Source: Molossus alvarezi (lineage: Eukaryota; Chordata; Mammalia; Chiroptera; Molossidae). From it: 64,000 bases of DNA. A program made the translations under genes and the position numbers. Below the pieces are notes generated by a model that had not been told where the DNA came from, did not search any database, and saw only the letters and a program-made list of their open reading frames with translations. Shown in pieces: positions 59,165 through 64,000 of this stretch (position 1 is its first letter; each line of letters opens with the position of its first letter). The stretch is from the NCBI GenBank assembly GCA_037176705.1, contig JBAWUJ010000064.1, positions 248,001-312,000 of the forward strand, read 5' to 3'.

Positions 59165-59298
59165 GTTAAACTGCAAAGTGACTGTTACCAAAACAGCCTG
59201 GTACTGGCACAAGAACAGGCATATAGACCAGTGGTACAGAACTGAAAATTCAGAAATGGACCCAAGGCAATACGCTCAATCAATATTTGACAAAGGTG
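59165..59298 (+). repeat. 134-bp segment duplicated within the L1, copy 1
   Basis: Starts GTTAAACTGCAAAGTGACTG and ends GACAAAGGTG. It recurs at 59,745-59,878 and shares private differences from the other L1s (GTTAAACTGC for GTTATACTAC), so it was copied locally. Confidence 0.92.
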
Positions 59299-59702
59299 GC
59301 AAGACCATACAGTGGAGTAAAGACGGCCTCTTTAATAAATGGTGTTGGGAAAATTGGACAGCTACATGCAAAAAAATGAAACTAGACCATCAACTTACAC
59401 CATACACAAAAATAAACTCGAAATGGATAAAAGACTTAAATGTGACCCGTGAATCCATAAAAATTCTAGAAGAAAATGTAGGCAACAAAATTTCGGACAT
59501 CATACGGAGCAGAATTTTCACTGATACATCACCTAAGGCAACAGAAATAAAGGAGAAAATGAACACATGGGACTACATCAAACTCAAAAGCTTCTGCACA
59601 GCAAAAGAAACAATCATCAAAATGGAAAGGCAACCCACTGTATGGGAGAACATCATTGCCAATGATGTATCAGATAAGGGGTTAATTTCCAATATATATA
59701 GG

Positions 59703-59703
<1 letters not shown>

Positions 59704-59744
<41 letters not shown>
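59704..59744 (+). repeat. TA dinucleotide microsatellite
   Basis: About 20 TA units between TATATATAGGT of the L1 and the duplicated 134-bp segment. It translates as alternating Y and I in the frame crossing it. Confidence 0.97.
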
Positions 59745-59747
<3 letters not shown>

Positions 59748-59878
59748 AAACTGCAAAGCGACTGTAACCAAAACAGCCTGGTACTGGCACAAGAACAGGC
59801 ATATAGACCAGTGGTACAGAACTGAAAACCCAGAAATGGACCCAAGGCAATACGCTCAATTAATATTTGACAAAGGTG
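59745..59878 (+). repeat. 134-bp segment duplicated within the L1, copy 2
   Basis: Second copy of 59,165-59,298, directly after the TA tract. Normal downstream L1 sequence resumes at about 59,882 (ACTCAACAAAAGGAAGAC), with a short stretch of the original ORF2 lost at the insertion point. Confidence 0.92.
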
Positions 59879-60808
59879 ACAACTCAACAAAAGGAAGACA
59901 AAGAACCCAATTAAAAAATGGGCAGAGGAGCTGAATAGACACCTCTCCAAACGGCCAAAAGACATATGAAGAAACGCTCAACATCACTAATCTTCAGAGA
60001 GATGCAAATTAAAACAACAATGAAGTATCACCTCACACCTGTCAGAATGGCCGCCATCAACAAATCATCAAACAACAAGTGTTGGCGAGGGTGTGGAGAA
60101 AAGAGGACTCTAATACACTGCTGGTGGGAATGCAGACTGGTGCAGCCGCTATGGAAAACAATATGGTGCTACCTCAAAAAATTAAAAATTGAACTTCCAT
60201 TTGACCCAGTGATCCCACTGCTGGGAATATACCCTAAGAAGCCTGAAACACCAATCAGAAAGAATATATGTACCCCCATGTTCATAGCAGCACTATTTAC
60301 AATAGCTAAGATCTGGAAACAGCCCAAGTGTCCACCAGTAGACAAATGGATAAAAAAGCTGTGGTACATATACACAATGGAGTACTATGCAGCGGTAAGA
60401 AAGAAAGATCTCTTATCTTTTGAGATGACATGGAGGGACCTGGAAAGTATTATCCTAAGTGAAAGAAGCCAAGCAGAAAAAGACAAATACCACATGATCT
60501 CACCTATATACGGAATATAATAAACATAACAGTCTGAGGAATACAATAGACCCAGAAACATGGAGGTAGGGCACAGACTGACATCCCTCAGAAGAGGGGG
60601 TGGGGAGGGTGGGAAGAGATAAACCACAGAACTGATATGCATGTATGCATGACCAATGGACATGGACAACTAAGTCTGGGACAGAGCGGAGGTGCGATGG
60701 GGAGGGGGGTGCTAATGAGGTAGTAAAGGTAAAATATATGAAACAAAAATATAAATAAAAAATTTTAAAAAATAAATAAAATCAATAAAAACACATTTTT
60801 TTTTTTAA

Positions 60809-63800
60809 AAAAAGCTAGTGTTTCATTAAAGTAGCTTGCTAGTGTCTCATGGAAGGAACTAGCTAGTGTCCCATGGAAAGAACTACTTAGAGTTTCATGA
60901 AAAGAAATACTTAGTGTTCCATGGAAGTATCTAGCCAGGGTTCCATGGAAGGAAGTACTTAGTGTACGATGGAAGGAACTACTTAGTGTTCCATGAAGGA
61001 ATTGGCTACAGTTCCATAAAAGGAACTAGCTAGTGTTAAATGGAAGGACTTATCTAGTGATCCATGGAAGGAACTAGGTATTGTTCCTTGAAAAAAACTG
61101 GCTACTGTTCCATGGATAAAAATATCTAATATTTCATGTAAGGAACTCGCTAGTTTTCCATGGAAGGAACTAGCTAGTGTTTCAGGGAAGATACTACTTA
61201 GTGTTCCATGGAAGGAACTATTTAGTGTCAAATGAAAAAAACTATGTGGAGTTCCATGGAGTAAATTAGCTAGTATTCCATGGAATGAGCTAGCTAGTGT
61301 TCCATGGATAGAACTAGCTAGTGTTTCATGGAAGGGGATACTTAGTGTTCCATGAAAAGAACTACTTTGTTTTCCTTAGAAGGAACAAGTAGAGTTCCAC
61401 CGAAGTAACTAGCTAGTGTTCCAAAGAAGGAACTACTTAGTGTTCCATGGAAGAAACTAGCTAGTGTTGCATGCAAGGAACTAGCTAGTATTCCATGGAA
61501 GGGCCTAGCTAGTGTTCCATGGAAGGAGCTAGCTAGTGTTTCATGGGAAAAAATCTAGCTAGTGATCTATTAAAGGAACTAGTAGTGTTTCTTGGAAGAA
61601 AGTAGCTATTGTTCCATGTATGGAACTAGGTAGTGTTCCCTGAAAGTAACTACCTAGTGTTCCATGGAAGGAACTAGCTAGTGTTCCATGAAAAGAACTA
61701 TTTAGTGGTTTATGGAAGGAACGAGCTAGTGTTCCATGTGAGGAACCACGTAGTATTAAATGGAAGGACCTACTTAGAGTTCCATGGAAGAAACTAACTA
61801 GTGGTCCATGGAAGGACAGGTTGTGTTCCACAAAAAAAAAAAAAAAAACAAACTACTTAGGGTTCCGTGGAAGGAACTACTTAGTGCTCCATGGAAGGAA
61901 ATACTTAGTGTTCCATGGAAAAAACTAACTAGTTTTCAATTAAGAAACTAGCTACTGTTCCATGTAATTAAGTACTAAGTACTCAATGGAAGGAACTAGT
62001 TAGTGTTTCATGAAAAAAACTACTTAGTGTTCTATGGAAGAAACTAGCTAGTGTTCCATGGCAGAAACTACTTAGTGTTTCATGGAAGGAACTAGCTAGT
62101 GTTTCATGGAAGGAAATAATTAGTGTTCCATGGATAAAACAATTTAGTGTTTCATCGAAGGTACTTTCTAGTGTTCCATGTTAGAAACTAGCTAGAGATC
62201 CTTGGAAGGCACTAATTAGGGTTCCATGGAAGGAACTACTTTGTTTTCATTGGAATGAACCTGCTAGTGTTCATTGGATTGAACCTGCTTTTCTTTAATG
62301 GAAGGAGCACTTAGTGTTCCATGGAAGGAACTACTTTGTGTTCCACGGAAGGATCTAGCTAGTGTTCCATGGATAAAAGTAGTTAGTGATCCATGGATGA
62401 AACTACTTACTGTTCCGTGGAAGGAACTAGGTAGTGTTCTGTGGAATGAACTACTTAGTGTTCCATGTAAATAACTACTTATTGTTCCATGGAAATAACT
62501 AGCTAGTGTTCTATGGAAAGAACTAGGTAATGTTATATGTAAGGAACTAGCTAGTGTTCCATGAAGGAACTACTTAGTGTTCCATGGAAGGGACTAGCTT
62601 GTGTTCCATGGAAGGTACTTCCAAATGTTTAATGGAGGAAAAAAATAATGTTTCATGAATGAAACTAGCTGGTGTTCCATGTAAAAAAAAACTTAGTGTA
62701 CCGTGGAAAGAACTACTTAGTGTTCCATGGAAGGAACTAGCTAGTGTTCCATGGTAGGGACTAGCTAGTATTCCTAGGAAGGAACTACTTATTGTTCCAT
62801 GGAAGGAACTAGCTATTGTTCCAAGAAAGAACTAGCTAGTGTTCCATGGAAGGAGCTAGTTAGTGTTACATGGTAGGTACTAGCTAGTGTTCCATGGAAG
62901 AAACTGTCTAGTGATTCATGGAAGTATCTAGCTAGTGTTTCATGGAAGGAGCTACCTGGTGTTCCATTGAAGGAACACCTTAGTGTTCCAATAGAAGGAA
63001 GTGCTTAGTGTTTCCTAGAAGGAAGTATCTACTGTTGCATGAAGGAACTACTTAGTGTTTTAAGGAAGAATGTATCTATGTTTAATGGAAGGATCTAGCT
63101 ATCATTCCACGAAAAAAACTAGTTAGTGTTCCGTGGCTGGAACTAGCTAGTCTTCCATTGAAGAAATCATCTAGGGTTCCATGGAAGAATACAGCAAGTG
63201 TTCTATAGAAGGAACTAGTTAGTGTTTTATGAAAAGACCTAGCTAGTGTTCCATGGAAGCATCTAGCTAGTGTTCCATGGAGGAAACTAGATAGTGTTCT
63301 ATGGAAGGAACTACGTAGTGGTCCATGAAAGGAACTACTCATTTTTACATTAAAATTTTTTTCTAGTGTTCCATGGAAGGAACTATCTAGTGTCACATGG
63401 GAAAAACTAGATAGTGTCCCATGAAAGGTATCAGCTAGTTTTCCATGGAAGAATCTATTTAGTGTTTCATGGTAGGAAATAGATAGTGTTCCTTGGAAGG
63501 ATCTAACTAGTGTTCCATGGAAGAAACCAGCTAAAGTTTCATGGAAGGTACTACTTAGTGTTCAATGGCAGGAACTACTTAATGTTTCCTGGATGGAACT
63601 TGCTAGTGTACCATGGAATGATCTTGCTAGAGTTCTATGATTGGAACTAGTTAGTGTTATATGAAAGGAACTAACTAGTGTTCCATGGAAGCATCTAACT
63701 AGAGTTCCATGGAAAAGTCTAGCTAGTGATCCATGGAAAGGACTATTAGTTTTCCATGGAAAAAAATAGCTAGCAGTCCATGGAAGGAACTAGCTAGGGG

Positions 63801-64000
63801 TCCATTGAAGAAAATACACCGTGTTCTTAGAAAGCAAATACATGGTGTTCCATGGAAGAAACTAGGTAGTGTTCCATGGAAGGTACTAGTTGCTGTTATA
63901 TCGAAGGAACTACTTCGTTTTTCACGAAAGGATACATTTCTTCAATGGAATAAAATAGGTAGTCTTCCTTAAAGAAAACTAGCTAGTGTTATATGGAAGA
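60809..64000 (-). repeat. 24-bp satellite array, reverse orientation, segment 11
   Basis: About 133 monomers, all reverse, continuing past the right edge of the window. An A-tract of about 17 bases lies at 61,832-61,848 within a spacer. No insertion, switch or gene was noticed in it. Minus-strand consensus-frame ORFs (61,559-61,831; 63,082-63,396) are repeat artefacts. Confidence 0.96.

Larger units (their letters stand above)
58137..60520 (+). pseudogene. L1 ORF2 pseudogene (reverse transcriptase to C-terminus)
   Basis: Open pieces at 58,144-58,359, 58,621-58,965, 59,178-59,825 and 59,966-60,520 lie in different frames or are separated by stops. The RT signature [17 protein letters not shown] is present in the second piece. 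The cysteine motif ([18 protein letters not shown]) is complete in the last, which ends at the normal ORF2 stop. A TA microsatellite and a 134-bp duplicated segment interrupt the C-terminal half. Just after it a stretch of about 12 bases is missing relative to the 46,422 copy (ACGGCCAAAAGACATATG). Non-functional. Confidence 0.9.
58137..60808 (+). mobile_element. 5'-truncated, decayed L1 (second 3' UTR type)
   Basis: About 2.7 kb, starting at TATCCCTGATGAACATAGAC, which corresponds to about codon 533 of the ORF2 at 46,422. The reverse transcriptase part, C-terminus, 3' UTR and an A-rich tail with an adjoining T-run (about 60,797-60,816) follow. The 3' UTR matches the second piece of the composite at 40,673. 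No clean target-site duplication was found: AAAACTAGTAAGTGT on the left and AAAAGCTAGTGTTT on the right agree only partly. It is more diverged than the other L1s. Confidence 0.92.

Noticed and set aside
58122..60822. Target-site duplication for the L1 at 58,137
   Set aside because: Candidate flanks AAAACTAGTAAGTGT and AAAAGCTAGTGTTT match only with gaps, and both resemble satellite consensus.
1..64000. Human satellite II/III-type (ATTCC) repeat or heat-shock-element array
   Set aside because: The repeat is 24 bp, not a 5-bp ATTCC derivative, and TTC-N4-GAA has the wrong spacing for a heat-shock element (TTC-N2-GAA).
1..64000. CENP-B box in the monomer
   Set aside because: TTCCATGGAA resembles part of the box, but the essential CpG-containing TTCG and CGGG parts are absent.

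Overview
The window is a mammalian (bat) heterochromatin-like region. It contains no recognisable single-copy host gene. About 44 kb of the 64 kb is one tandem-repeat satellite, and almost all the rest is retroelements inserted into it. A bat is inferred from three tRNA-headed SINEs of the microbat VES type, together with L1 and half-L1 (HAL1) retrotransposons. The exact species cannot be read from the sequence; a yangochiropteran, possibly a vespertilionid, is most likely.

The satellite monomer is 24 bp: TTCCTTCCATGGAA followed by CACTAGCTAG or CACTAAGTAG. It carries two self-complementary modules, TTCCATGGAA and ACTAGCTAGT, and no CpG. Because 24 is a multiple of 3, one frame on each strand stays open across many monomers. 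This produces dozens of long but non-genic ORFs with 8-residue periods (SSFHGTLA on one strand, KELASVPW on the other). Bases 1 to about 44,540 run in one orientation and about 44,564 to 64,000 in the other. The switch point has three near-palindromes spaced 13 bp apart instead of 24. A second, 46-bp flip lies at 50,604-50,649. Older higher-order structure is visible: recurrent blocks of CTGG-type monomers with a fixed follower, and duplicated segments of roughly 0.1 to 1.2 kb.

Insertions in order: SINE (10,915-11,149, minus); SINE (12,883-13,115, minus); SINE (15,787-16,039, minus); a truncated class II (betaretrovirus-like) endogenous retrovirus with one LTR, a primer-binding site and decayed partial gag (19,656-20,850, minus); a near-complete HAL1 with an intact 306-codon ORF1 (21,654-23,836, plus); a full-length but decayed L1 (26,357-32,294, minus) with an in-frame endonuclease deletion; a composite of two L1 3' ends from different subfamilies inside one target-site duplication (39,876-41,201, plus); a nearly intact L1 (45,077-50,452, plus) with a complete ORF1 and one nonsense codon late in ORF2; and a 5'-truncated decayed L1 (about 58,137-60,808, plus) with an internal duplication next to a TA microsatellite.

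There is no operon or pathway here. The interacting parts are the satellite as insertion target and the L1-encoded machinery, which can account for the L1, HAL1 and SINE copies. Target-site duplications, readable for most insertions, show that they entered an already established satellite array.
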